From NCBI GenBank assembly GCA_052400685.1, contig JBQTGJ010000027.1: a stretch of DNA of 37,522 bases. One strand, 5' to 3'. The stretch is from CAZHHH01 sp052400685. GTDB taxonomy: Bacteria > Bacteroidota > Bacteroidia > Bacteroidales > Marinilabiliaceae. The position numbers and the translations under genes are program-made. Each line of letters opens with the position of its first letter. Within the stretch, counting starts at the first letter, position 1. Shown piece by piece: positions 17,578 to 25,925 of the stretch. The notes under the pieces were generated by a model. It saw nothing but the letters and a program-made list of their open reading frames with translations, was not told where the DNA came from and did no database searches.

Positions 17578-18559
17578 TTGTTTCTATTTATCAGATTTAC
17601 AACTACTTTTATCATTGTGTCTTTTTCATCTGGTCTACTTACAGCTATCATAAGAGTCAATGCAACCAAGGTATTATCCGCTATTCTCTTATTTCCATTT
17701 ATATCAAATAAAATTCCATTTCTTTCTAAAAAGTAGAGAAATAGGAATGCTGCTATTCTTTTATTTCCATCAGAAAATGAATGATTCTTTGTTATGAAGT
17801 ACAGTAAATTAGCTGCTTTTTCCTCGATACTAGCGTATAAATCATGTCCGTCAAAAGTCTGATAAATTGTAGAGATAGAACTTCTAAATCTTTTTCACGT
17901 CCGAACAAATCACTATTGCCATGAGCTTTTTTTGCAATTCTTATCTGTGTAATCGCTTCGTCATATGTTAACTGATAGGTTTCTTTTCCGGACGTATCTT
18001 TAATTTCAAGCCTTTGATAATCGTATTGGTCTAAAACATCCAAAGCATATGCATAATCAGAAATTATTTTTAACAATCCAACACTCTCGTCATTTGTTAA
18101 AGTCTTATAATTTAATACTTTACTTAAAATCTTTACGGACTGCTTTAATTGATTAAGTTGTTCATTTTGCTCCTTTAATTTCCTTTCATTCAAGGCATAA
18201 CCCTTCAACAAATATTCGCTTAGAATTTTATTGGCCCAAATTCGAAACTGTCTACCTCTTTCTGAATTTACTCTATATCCAATTGATAGAATTACGTCTA
18301 AGTTATATATTCCTATTGGTCGAGTTACTGTTCTTTTTCCCTCTTTTCGAACTTGTGCAATTTTTGCACTAGTTGAATTCTCATCCAGTTCTTTGGTTTT
18401 GTATATGTTAGAAATATGACGACCAATAGAGGTTCTGTCAGTTAAAAATAAATCTGATATCTGATATTGATTAAGCCAAACTGTATCATTATCAACTCGA
18501 ACTTCAATTTCAGTTGAGCCATCATCACTTTTAAATATTTCAATTTGTTTATTGTCCAT
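17574..18559 (-). pseudogene. RhuM-family protein with Fic/Doc domain, frameshifted
   Basis: The first 220-odd residues read as a RhuM protein: IEVRVDNDTVWLNQYQISDL, a winged-helix-like DNA-binding region, then IGYRVNSERGRQFRIWAN and a coiled coil. After FGREKDLE the frame changes at about 17881-17885. Reading one base back restores SSISTIYQTFDGHDLYAS and the Fic-type motif HSFSDGNKR (17757-17783), ending at TAA 17574-17576. The repaired length is about 328 residues, normal for the family. Loss of one A from an A-run (GAA AGT became GAAGT) explains it. As it stands, the product ends at 17792 and lacks the Fic motif. A sequencing error is possible. Confidence 0.85.
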
Positions 18560-18563
18560 GACT

Positions 18564-18598
18564 CAAAAATACAGAATCAGATTCATTATTCTAAGCAA
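18564..18598 (-). promoter_or_regulatory. Promoter-like sequence at the RhuM start
   Basis: The minus-strand -7 box TATTTTTG (plus 18564-18571) is preceded by TTG (18596-18598), 24 nt apart. It lies only 4 nt before the start codon, so the message would be leaderless or nearly so. Confidence 0.35.
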
Positions 18599-18628
18599 TT
18601 GGTGTGATGTCGGTTTTTTAATGCATGG

Positions 18629-18938
18629 CAACGTGTCCCTACCGCCATTATCGTTTATAGCCTAAAAATGTTATTGCATTTATAATTGTCTTTACCCAAA
18701 ATTTCCGGGACAACGGACACCGAATTTACTAATTCGCTGATATTTATCAAATAAGTTGACTGAGAATTACGACTGGTTGAATGCAAACGGTGGCGCATTG
18801 GGTGGGCAAATATTCTGAGGGGAAAAGCTAAAAGCCAAAAAATCCGTGTTATTCGTAGTTGAAAAATGAACAAGCGTAACACGAAAGTCGGTTTTCCCTT
18901 AAAGAATATCACATTTAAAAAGCAGCATAAATATTTTT
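18629..18938 (+). repeat. ~310-bp direct repeat, copy 2
   Basis: The second copy of the repeat at 16688-16994, in the same orientation, located upstream of the minus-strand RhuM gene. The two copies bracket a segment of about 1.6 kb. The open frames inside are low-complexity and look spurious. Confidence 0.7.
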
Positions 18939-19021
18939 AGTCCCAAATCGTCATAATGCTCAACCTCAGAACCAATACCATCCGCTGCCGACACCAATTC
19001 CCAGCTAAACCAGTGCGACAC

Positions 19022-19345
19022 AGCCGGCCGAGCGGTCATTCCAGCCGGCGTGAGAAATGACATCAAGACTTCACCATAGCGAGATCAAGACTTCACCGCG
19101 ACGATATCAAGACTTCGCCACGACGACATCAAGACTTCGCCACGACGACATCAAGACTTCGCCTCAGCGACATCAAGACTTCGCCTCAGCGACATCAGGA
19201 CCTCGCCTCAGCGACATCAGGACCTCGCCTCAGCGACATCAAGACCTCGCCTCAGCGACATCAAGACCTCGCCTCAGCGACATCAAGACCTCGCCGAAAC
19301 CACATCAGGTTATGCATTCAATGTGAAAAATTTTTCGGTCAGGTG
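19022..19345 (-). repeat. 22-bp tandem repeat element with conserved ends, copy 2 (11 units)
   Basis: Eleven 22-bp units (core CATCAAGACTTCGCC on the plus strand) start at regular 22-bp intervals from 19062 to 19282, followed by a degenerate unit at 19304. The flanks are the inverted equivalents of those at 8999-9255. A 6-bp palindrome, CGGTCA/TGACCG, with a GG loop lies at the downstream end. The last units are nearly identical to each other while the first vary, which suggests recent local expansion. An 89-codon frame through it is only a product of the 22-bp period. Confidence 0.85.
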
Positions 19346-19472
19346 ACCGACTCACCAGCAAACTGTAAACAGAAAAGCCGTTGGGCAAGCGGCCGTCACA
19401 AACCCGGGGAAAGAGAGGCGATGGTTACCGTGCAAAGGTGTTTTTGTATCATTAAAAACCGTACTTCTTTAA

Positions 19473-19480
19473 TATCTTTG
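19473..19480 (+). promoter_or_regulatory. -7 box of the nitroreductase gene
   Basis: TATCTTTG followed by CCC lies 24 nt upstream of ATG 19505. A TTTTTG (19441-19446) is present 26 nt further up, longer than the usual spacing. The position fixes the real start at 19505, not at the earlier in-frame ATG 19343. Confidence 0.5.
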
Positions 19481-19504
19481 CCCAAACAAATAAACAGATT
19501 GACC

Positions 19505-20107
19505 ATGAATTTTTTGGAAGCAGCACAACGCCGTTATGCAACAAAAATGTATGACAAAACAAAAAAAATAGATGACGAAACCATTGAACAATTAAAACAA
19601 ATCCTTCATTTAAGTCCTTCGTCAATTAATAGTCAGCCGTGGCAATTCACCTTTGTCAGGGACGAAGAAATGAAAGCCAAACTGGCCAAAGTCTCTTTCC
19701 TGAATGAAGGAAAAATTGTTGACGCCGATACAGTAGTGGTGTTCAGTGCCATCAATCGGATCGACCTTTTCGAGCAACAGATCAATGAACATCTGGCTCA
19801 GGGCGCCATTGCCTATTTCAACCGGGCTGTTAAACCACAGGGCGACACCGTGATAAAAAACTGGTTTCAAAAACAGGTATATCTGTCACTGGGAGTATTT
19901 CTGAGTGCCTGCGCCACCATGGGTCTGGATGCGACCCCCATGGAAGGCATTGAAAATGATAAATACGACAAACTCATAAATCCCGATGGCAATTACACCA
20001 CGTTATTTGCCGTTTCAGTTGGTTATCGAAATCCGGAAGATCCCTTTCAGCCTTCAATAAAACCCAAAGAAAGAATCGCGATCGACCAAATCATAAAAAC
20101 AATTTAG
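19505..20107 (+). CDS. NAD(P)H nitroreductase family protein (NfsB-like)
   Basis: An FMN-dependent oxidoreductase of 200 residues. The start MNFLEAAQRRYATKMYD is the classical nitroreductase opening, with the FMN-phosphate RR/Y motif. LSPSSINSQPWQF (38-50) contacts FMN. GVFLSACATMGLDATPMEGIE (about 132-152) is the second signature. The C-terminus is VSVGYRNPEDPF. Family members reduce nitro compounds, quinones or dihydropteridine with NAD(P)H. An in-frame extension back to 19343 exists, but it would place the start upstream of the promoter and does not look coding. The gene heads a stretch of redox enzymes. Confidence 0.9.
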   Translation: MNFLEAAQRRYATKMYDKTKKIDDETIEQLKQILHLSPSSINSQPWQFTFVRDEEMKAKLAKVSFLNEGKIVDADTVVVFSAINRIDLFEQQINEHLAQGAIAYFNRAVKPQGDTVIKNWFQKQVYLSLGVFLSACATMGLDATPMEGIENDKYDKLINPDGNYTTLFAVSVGYRNPEDPFQPSIKPKERIAIDQIIKTI

Positions 20108-20250
20108 TGTTGGTCTATAAAGTCCAACTTCTGCGTTACGCTTGCTCTCAAAATGGTCATTTACGGGAGTAAACTCACATTTCTCGAGCTGCGCAAGCCT
20201 TGAATCTGAACTTTATAGCTCAAACTCCCGACTTTATGGACAGGCACTAT
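20107..20250 (+). repeat. Long-hairpin MITE-like element M3 (GCTCTC tip type)
   Basis: Nearly identical to M1 (9433-9578) and in the same orientation. The arms are GTCTATAAAGTCCAACTTC and ACTTTATGGACAGGCAC, with an inner GCTCTCAAAATG/CATTTCTCGAGC stem. It starts at the nitroreductase stop codon, so insertion lies right at the end of that gene. Confidence 0.82.
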
Positions 20251-20309
20251 TTAGCTTCGCTGTTTTTGATTTTCACAAACGGGGAATGCTTCCCGCCTAA
20301 GAATTGAAT

Positions 20310-20987
20310 ATGGCAGATAAAAATATGAGCACAAAAAACGAAGAGTACCTAAAAATTCTGACAGAAGAGATCCACTCTGTGGTGATTGCCACCACCGACA
20401 GTCATGGTTTACCGGCCACCCGGGTTATCGACCTCATGCTGTACGACCGGGACGGACTCTATTTTCTGACAGCCAAAGGAAAAGCTTTTTACAGCCAGTT
20501 AATGCACAAGCCGTACCTGTCGCTCAGCGGAATGACAGGTGGTGCCGGCACCATGGCCAAAAAAGCCGTCACCATTTCGGGCGCGGTAAAAAACATTGGG
20601 CACGACAAACTGAACGCCATCTTCGATGCCAATCCATACATGGCACAAATCTATCCGACTCTGGAAAGTCGCCGGGCCCTCGATGTTTTTTGTCTGTATA
20701 AAGGACATGGTGAATTTTTCGATCTCTCCACGCAGCCTATTACGCGTGGCAGCTTCTCAATAGGCGAACAGGCCCCGCTCAGTTACGGTTATCACATCAC
20801 CGATGCCTGTAATGAATGTGGCATCTGCGCGGAAAAATGCCCGCAACAATGCATCGATTCCGGGACTCCCTTTACAATCAACCAAACACATTGCCTGCAC
20901 TGTGGCATCTGTTTCGACGTCTGTCCGCAACAGGCAATTCTAAAACCGGGCATGACGACATCTTCCGATTTTACCAATCCATATTAG
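20310..20987 (+). CDS. Pyridoxamine 5'-phosphate oxidase-like protein fused to a 2[4Fe-4S] ferredoxin
   Basis: A 225-residue flavin/iron-sulfur fusion. Residues 1-140 form a split-barrel flavin-binding fold (SVVIATTDSHGLPATRVIDL, then ISGAVKNI), typical of FMN- or F420-binding PNPOx-like proteins. Residues 160-225 are a bacterial ferredoxin with two clusters: C167, C170, C173, C177 (CNECGIC...CP) and C195, C198, C201, C205 (CLHCGIC...CP). It probably moves electrons between a ferredoxin-type donor and a flavin-bound substrate. The substrate is unknown. Start ATG 20310 is preferred over TTG 20304. Nothing convincing marks a promoter. Confidence 0.9.
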   Translation: MADKNMSTKNEEYLKILTEEIHSVVIATTDSHGLPATRVIDLMLYDRDGLYFLTAKGKAFYSQLMHKPYLSLSGMTGGAGTMAKKAVTISGAVKNIGHDKLNAIFDANPYMAQIYPTLESRRALDVFCLYKGHGEFFDLSTQPITRGSFSIGEQAPLSYGYHITDACNECGICAEKCPQQCIDSGTPFTINQTHCLHCGICFDVCPQQAILKPGMTTSSDFTNPY

Positions 20988-21167
20988 CTCCGCAACAGGG
21001 CCGCTCCTTTTGAACCACAATTTACACCAACAGATTCGTTCACTGCTATCGGGTGTTTGATCAATTGCCACTTAAAAACTATAAAAAAATCCGATTGCCA
21101 TTCAATATGTGTTGAATTTGCAATCGGATTACCAATTATAATAAACAAAACAGCTGATATTTGCCGT

Positions 21168-22163
21168 TTAACTTTCCAGGTTCAAAACGGTTCGGCCTTT
21201 TAACTGACCTTTAAGCATCAACTCAATTTTTCCGTTTATTTCCTTCAACGAAATCTCCGTGCCCATCTCATCCAGATGCTCCGGCTTCCATTCATCCGAT
21301 AATTTATTCCACACCTCTACGCGGTACCGCATGGGGTAATTCTGCGAATCGATGCCAATAAGGGTAACGCCCCTAAGAATGAAAGGAAAAACCGTTAAGC
21401 TAAGATCAGGCGAAGCCACATTTCCACAACAGGTAACCGCACCCATGGGGCTGGTTGATTTAATGATGTTTTCGAGAATGACACCACCTACGGTATCAAT
21501 GCCGCCGGCAAATTCAGGTTTTAAAAGCGGCTTGTCAGCCATGCTTTCGAACTCTTTTCGTAAAATCACGGTTTCTGCGCCCAGATCCGATAAGTAATCA
21601 CGTTCCGCCTCTTTACCCGTTATGGCTGCAACCTTGTAGCCCAGTCTTTTTAAAATGGCCACACTCAATGCACCCACACCACCCGTGGCGCCGGAAACAA
21701 CGATTGTGCCATCGGCCGGTTTAACCATCTGTATCAATCTCAGCACAGACATGCCTGCCGTTAACCCGGCGGTACCAAAAATCATGGCCTCTTTCATCGA
21801 CAGCTTCTCAGGCAGTTTAACAACCCAACCTTCCGGAACTCTGATAAATTCGCCAAAGCCGCCATCGGTATTCATACCCAAATCATAACTGGTGACAATG
21901 ACATTATCGCCCGTTTTAAAACGGTCGGTTTTAGACGATACCACCGTTCCTACAGCATCTATGCCGGGCGTATGCGGATACTTTTTGGTGACGCCTTTGT
22001 TCCCGTTGGCCGATAAAGCATCCTTATAATTCAACGACGAATAACGAACCCGAATCAATAAATCATTATCTGCTAAATCACTGATTTGCCGTTCCTGTAC
22101 TTCCCCCTTAAACGTTCCGTTTCGTTCTTCAACAACGAAAGCCTTAAATTCATTATGCTCCAT
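21168..22163 (-). CDS. yhdH: YhdH/YhfP (AcuI) family NADPH-dependent oxidoreductase
   Basis: A medium-chain dehydrogenase without the zinc site, 331 residues. Family marks are VRYSSLNYKDALSANGNKG (about 38-56), KYPHTPGIDAVGTV, TSYDLGMNTDGGFGEF and the NADPH Rossmann motif SGATGGVGALSVAI. Characterised relatives reduce acryloyl-CoA or quinones. The start is at MEHNEF (22163). An upstream in-frame ATG at 22355 adds 64 residues absent from the family. The chosen start has a clear Shine-Dalgarno sequence, AAAGGAGAA, about 8 nt upstream, which is unusual in this window. It may have been acquired from a non-Bacteroidota lineage (inference). Confidence 0.92.
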   Translation of the reverse strand: MEHNEFKAFVVEERNGTFKGEVQERQISDLADNDLLIRVRYSSLNYKDALSANGNKGVTKKYPHTPGIDAVGTVVSSKTDRFKTGDNVIVTSYDLGMNTDGGFGEFIRVPEGWVVKLPEKLSMKEAMIFGTAGLTAGMSVLRLIQMVKPADGTIVVSGATGGVGALSVAILKRLGYKVAAITGKEAERDYLSDLGAETVILRKEFESMADKPLLKPEFAGGIDTVGGVILENIIKSTSPMGAVTCCGNVASPDLSLTVFPFILRGVTLIGIDSQNYPMRYRVEVWNKLSDEWKPEHLDEMGTEISLKEINGKIELMLKGQLKGRTVLNLES

Positions 22164-22502
22164 GACTAATTCTCCTTTAGTAATCATAATAACTCCACCA
22201 CAAAAACAGTCCAACAACAAAACAGCCTGTTGAATAGGCACTATGTCAGGGCTTACCCACTGAACCAACGAAATCAACAAACTGGCCTGCCAGTTTAATT
22301 GGCGAATATAAAAATTAATTTCTTTGTCTAAAATCCGGGAACTCACTTCGCTCAAACAGCCCGGATTTCTTTACGCCTATAAAATTGATTTTCTTAACGG
22401 AAATTTCCTGAGGCGGAAAGCAACCCCAATATTTCCTGAAATTACGGGCTCTCACATTAAAGCCGGGTTTTAAGCATTTCTCTAAATTTTAACCGTACAC
22501 CA

Positions 22503-22723
22503 ATGTTTTGACTAAAAGCTCAAATTCAAGGCTTACGAAGTCATAAAAATCAAGGGACTGACGAACGAAGTAAAGGCAGAGGCAAAGCTGTTGTTGCGAA
22601 TTTATGACAAAATTGCTTTGACTATGCTTTACAAGGAGGAAGAAGACGAAGTCAGTTTACTTTCGTAAATGACTGTTTTTATGACAAGCGTAACGCAGAA
22701 GTTGACTTTATAGACAAACACGA
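22503..22723 (-). repeat. Long-hairpin MITE-like element M4 (GTCATA tip type) with a ~98-bp insertion
   Basis: Matches M5 on both sides, but about 98 bp (22556-22653) interrupt the element between CAAGG and AGTTTAC. The insert is flanked by ACTGAC/GTCAGT. Together with the left arm it holds an open frame of about 50 codons (see findings). The rest of 22164-22502 has no gene; it holds a decayed fragment resembling the hairpin arm at 8772. Confidence 0.65.
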
Positions 22724-22727
22724 TTTT

Positions 22728-22872
22728 AGAGTCTGTCCATAAACCAAGTGTTTGAAATATAAAGCTCAAATTCAAGGCTTGCGCAGTCATAAAAATCAAG
22801 GAGTTTACTTTCGTAAATAACTGTTTTTATGACAAGCGTAACGCAGAAGTTGACTTTATAGACAAACACGAC
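22728..22872 (-). repeat. Long-hairpin MITE-like element M5 (GTCATA tip type)
   Basis: An intact ~145-bp element. The arms GTCTGTCCATAAA and GACTTTATAGACAAACACG enclose the stem GTCATAAAAA/TTTTTATGAC and the tip GTTTAC-TTTC-GTAAAT. It ends exactly at the stop codon of the zinc-type dehydrogenase on the minus strand and lies in tandem with M4. Confidence 0.8.
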
Positions 22873-23876
22873 TAAAAGCCGTTCAACACATTTTTACCTA
22901 TAACCCGTCCACTTTCCTGAAGTGTGTGCGCTTTCTTAAGCGACTCAATACTTAAAACCCCCAGGTTATTGGTAACGGTTGATATCAACGTACCCTGATC
23001 AATCATTTCCGACACCCGGTTAAGCAAGTCGTGTTGCTTTTCCATATCATCAGTTTGAAACATGGAGCGGGCAAACATAAATTCCCAGCTAAAACTCAGG
23101 GCTTTAAGCTTTATGGCGGCAATATCGAGCGTTTGGGGGTCATCAATCAGGGCAATATGTCCACGCGGCTTTATCAGCGACACAATAGCCGGGAAATGTT
23201 GCTCCGTGCCATTCAGGGAGACCACATAACGGGGTGTCAATCCGAGTGCTTTTACCTGATCGACCAACGATTCGCGATGATTAATCACATGGTCGGCCCC
23301 CATCTTTTTAACCCACTCAATGGTTTCGGGACGCGAAGCCGTCGCAACGACGGTCAGACGGGTCAGCTTCTTAGCCAGCTGAATAAGAATGGACCCCACA
23401 CCACCGGCGCCTCCTACAATTAAAAGACTCTCACCCAAACCGGCGCCTTCTTTGAGCGCCAGCGAGTCGAATAAAATCTCCCAGGCTGTGATAGAGGTCA
23501 GCGGAAAACCGGCGGCTTCGGCATACTTCAACGATTTGGGTTTTTTGCCAACAATGCGTTCATCAACCACCTGAAACTCAGCATTTGATCCGGAACGCGT
23601 GAACTCACCGGCATAAAAAACCGCATCGCCAACTTTAAAATTTTTTACGTCCGTGCCCACCTCACGTACCAATCCGGCAGCGTCGTAACCAATAATTTTA
23701 GGCCCCTTTTCGGGCTCCATGCCTGCACGAACTTTTACATCAACAGGGTTGACTGAAATACCCATAACCTCTACCAACAAATCGCGTGGTTTCACCTCCG
23801 GCATTCCCGTTTCAAATTCTACCAACGCATCAGGCGCTGTGATTAGCCCGGCATGATTATATCCAATTGCTTTCAT
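22872..23876 (-). CDS. Zinc-type alcohol dehydrogenase-like / NADPH:quinone reductase family protein
   Basis: A medium-chain oxidoreductase of 334 residues. The N-terminal GroES-like domain shows MGISVNPVDVKVRAGMEP and KIIGYDAAGLVREVGTDVK. The nucleotide-binding motif is IVGGAGGVGSILIQLAK (about 152-168), followed by TASRPETIEWVKKMGADHVI. The catalytic zinc ligands of true alcohol dehydrogenases are missing, as is usual in the adh_fam_1/ZadH-like branch, so quinone or enone reduction is more likely. It runs in the same direction as the YhdH-type gene but is separated from it by two MITE-like elements, so cotranscription is doubtful. Confidence 0.9.
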   Translation of the reverse strand: MKAIGYNHAGLITAPDALVEFETGMPEVKPRDLLVEVMGISVNPVDVKVRAGMEPEKGPKIIGYDAAGLVREVGTDVKNFKVGDAVFYAGEFTRSGSNAEFQVVDERIVGKKPKSLKYAEAAGFPLTSITAWEILFDSLALKEGAGLGESLLIVGGAGGVGSILIQLAKKLTRLTVVATASRPETIEWVKKMGADHVINHRESLVDQVKALGLTPRYVVSLNGTEQHFPAIVSLIKPRGHIALIDDPQTLDIAAIKLKALSFSWEFMFARSMFQTDDMEKQHDLLNRVSEMIDQGTLISTVTNNLGVLSIESLKKAHTLQESGRVIGKNVLNGF

Positions 23877-24123
23877 AATTATTTATTTAAGGATTTAACA
23901 TAACAATGATGTAAACGATTAAAAATAGTAATTGATCACTTTGAGGGTAGCATAGCACAGAAGCCGCTCTTTTCTTGCAAGCTCTATTTATGCGTCAGGA
24001 AATATCATCTCATTATCAGCTCTCAAAACGGCCGGTAAATTCCACGTTTTATTTTGTACATCAAACACTTAACAGAACAACTGTAACCAGTTATAGTTCA
24101 AGTGTCTGCTCTTATTGTCATCT

Positions 24124-24220
24124 AAAGTTCAGATTATAAACTTACGTAGCCCGAAAAATGTGAGTTGACTATGGCAAATAACCATTTTGAGAAGAAGCCT
24201 AACGCAGAGACGTTGGATAC
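24124..24220 (-). repeat. Long-hairpin MITE-like element M6 (decayed)
   Basis: A degraded copy recognised by AAAGTTCAGATT, GAAAAATGTGAGTT, ACCATTTTGAGA and CTAACGCAGA in the proper order. It lies in the gene-free stretch 23877-24602, together with M7. Confidence 0.5.
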
Positions 24221-24304
24221 TTCTTGCCACGAATGACACCATAAAAACATATTAGTGACCAGTATTTCAAAATCGACAAATGCGTATTGAACCTCAGCCG
24301 TTTC

Positions 24305-24474
24305 AGTTTATAGACCGACTCTAAATAGTGCTTGTCTATAAAGTCAACTTCTGCGTTATGCTTGTCATAAAAACAGTCATTTACGAAAAGTAAACTCCTT
24401 GATTTTTATGACTTCACAGGCCTTGAATTTGAACTTTATATTTCAAACACTTAGTTTATAGACCGACTCTAAAT
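24305..24474 (+). repeat. Long-hairpin MITE-like element M7 (GTCATA tip type) with flanking direct repeat
   Basis: The core element runs from about 24325 to 24454. It has GTCATAAAAACAGTC paired with GATTTTTATGAC and the tip GTCATTTACGAAAAGTAAAC. The sequence AGTTTATAGACCGACTCTAA occurs on both sides (about 24305 and 24452). This looks like two overlapping elements sharing ends, or a target duplication. Confidence 0.7.
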
Positions 24475-24530
24475 AAGGCGCAAAACAACCCGTTTCCCTT
24501 TGTAAATGCCACGGTTTAAGAATGAAACAT

Positions 24531-24538
24531 TAAATTTG
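24531..24538 (+). promoter_or_regulatory. -7 box of the cytochrome b operon
   Basis: TAAATTTG fits TAnnTTTG, 64 nt before the cytochrome b start. The nearest TTG (24500-24502) is 28 nt away, which is too far, so this is a weak call. Confidence 0.35.
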
Positions 24539-24602
24539 TCAACTGCAAAGCAGATAGCAAGTTCCTGACCTTAGTAGCCACTAAAAATTCCAAACAGCCA
24601 CA

Positions 24603-25886
24603 ATGAAAAACTGGTCGACTCACAAAGCCATAAAGAACTTCGTCCTGCATCTTCATCCACTAAAAATAGATGCGCGAGCCACCGCCTATAACCGCACTTT
24701 CGGGCTGGGTGGAATAGCGGCCTTATTAACCACAATTCTCTTTGTGACAGGGCTTCTCCTGAAATTTGAATATATTCCATCGGCCGGTAAAGCTTACGAT
24801 TCTATCCTAAGTTTAAAAAATGACATTATTTTTGGCAGCCTTCTTCGAAACATACACTATTGGAGTGCCATGCTTTTAGTGGTGGTAACGTTTCTGCACT
24901 TAATCAGAGTCTTTTATTCCCAATCTATTTTTTACGAACGGCGAAAAAACTGGCTCTACGGGTTACTACTGATGTTCCTCGTAGTGAGTTCCAATTTCAC
25001 CGGTTACCTTTTACCCTGGGATCAGCTTTCGTTCTGGGCAGTAACCATAATGACCAATTTACTTGAATACATTCCCTTTATTGGCGAAACACTGGCCAAA
25101 TTAATACGGGATGGCGATAGCGTAGGCGAACCAACCCTATTACGATTTTACCATTTCCACACAGGCTTACTGCCTTTGCTGATGGTTTTTGCCGTAACAA
25201 TGCATTTTTGGCTCGTACGCAAAGCCGGAGGCATCGCGCTTCCCAAAATTGAAAAGCCCAAAAAAGTTAATACCCATCCGCATCTCACCTACCGCGAAGC
25301 CTATATTGCCTTAATTGTAATTGCCGTAATATTACTGTTTTCGATATTTGTAGATGCCCCCTTGCTGGACAAGGCCAAGCCAACTGTAAGTCCCAATCCC
25401 AGCCGCGCGCCCTGGTATTTCATGGGGTTTCAGGAATTGCTGATGCACGTACATCCTGTTTTTGGCTCTTTTGTGATACCGGTTGCCGTAACGGCATTTT
25501 TCATTGCCATACCATTTATTAAATACCCCGAACTGAACACAGGGGTTTGGTTTCATTCTCTCAAAGGCAAAAAGATAACCATCTGGTCGGCGCTGTTCTC
25601 AGCTCTGTTCACTTTTGCCTTTATCCTTAGCAACGATATGATATTTAAATTTGGCGACCGACTGGCCTCATGGCCAAAAATTATAAGCACCGGTTGTTTG
25701 CCAACCCTTCTGTATATTATCCCTGTGGGAGCATTTTTGTGGTATCTGAAGAAAAAGAAAACAGCCAATCGCATCGAATTGGTTATAACCATAACAACCA
25801 TTATTCTTTCGGCCTATATCACCATGATGCTAACAGGTATTTTTCTGAGAGGAGAAGGCATGCAACTCATTTTTTTACACGCTTAA
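24603..25886 (+). CDS. Cytochrome b (b6-type and subunit-IV fused)
   Basis: A quinol-oxidising membrane subunit of 427 residues. Helices B and D carry the haem ligands H85 and H99 (NIHYW, FLHLIR) and H186 and H201 (FHTGLL, MHFWLV). The spacings of 14 and 15 match cytochrome b6 rather than mitochondrial cytochrome b. The C-terminal part corresponds to subunit IV with PSRAPWYFMGFQE in place of the Qo-site PEWY motif. It is followed by three to four further helices. Genes for a Rieske protein and an eight-haem cytochrome follow directly, so all three should form one bc-type complex in the inner membrane. Confidence 0.93.
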   Translation: MKNWSTHKAIKNFVLHLHPLKIDARATAYNRTFGLGGIAALLTTILFVTGLLLKFEYIPSAGKAYDSILSLKNDIIFGSLLRNIHYWSAMLLVVVTFLHLIRVFYSQSIFYERRKNWLYGLLLMFLVVSSNFTGYLLPWDQLSFWAVTIMTNLLEYIPFIGETLAKLIRDGDSVGEPTLLRFYHFHTGLLPLLMVFAVTMHFWLVRKAGGIALPKIEKPKKVNTHPHLTYREAYIALIVIAVILLFSIFVDAPLLDKAKPTVSPNPSRAPWYFMGFQELLMHVHPVFGSFVIPVAVTAFFIAIPFIKYPELNTGVWFHSLKGKKITIWSALFSALFTFAFILSNDMIFKFGDRLASWPKIISTGCLPTLLYIIPVGAFLWYLKKKKTANRIELVITITTIILSAYITMMLTGIFLRGEGMQLIFLHA

Positions 25887-25925
25887 TTTAACCAATAATA
25901 ACCCGGCGCAAAACAGTTATTCAAA

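Noticed and set aside
17475..17711. 78-codon plus-strand frame
   Set aside because: It runs antisense through the 3' part of the RhuM/Fic gene and through the palindrome.
18655..18912. 85-codon minus-strand frame in the direct repeat
   Set aside because: It lies wholly in the noncoding repeat and is not kept open in the other copy.
19057..19326. 89-codon frame with a 22-residue repeat pattern
   Set aside because: The pattern follows mechanically from the 22-bp DNA period; the other array copy has no matching frame.
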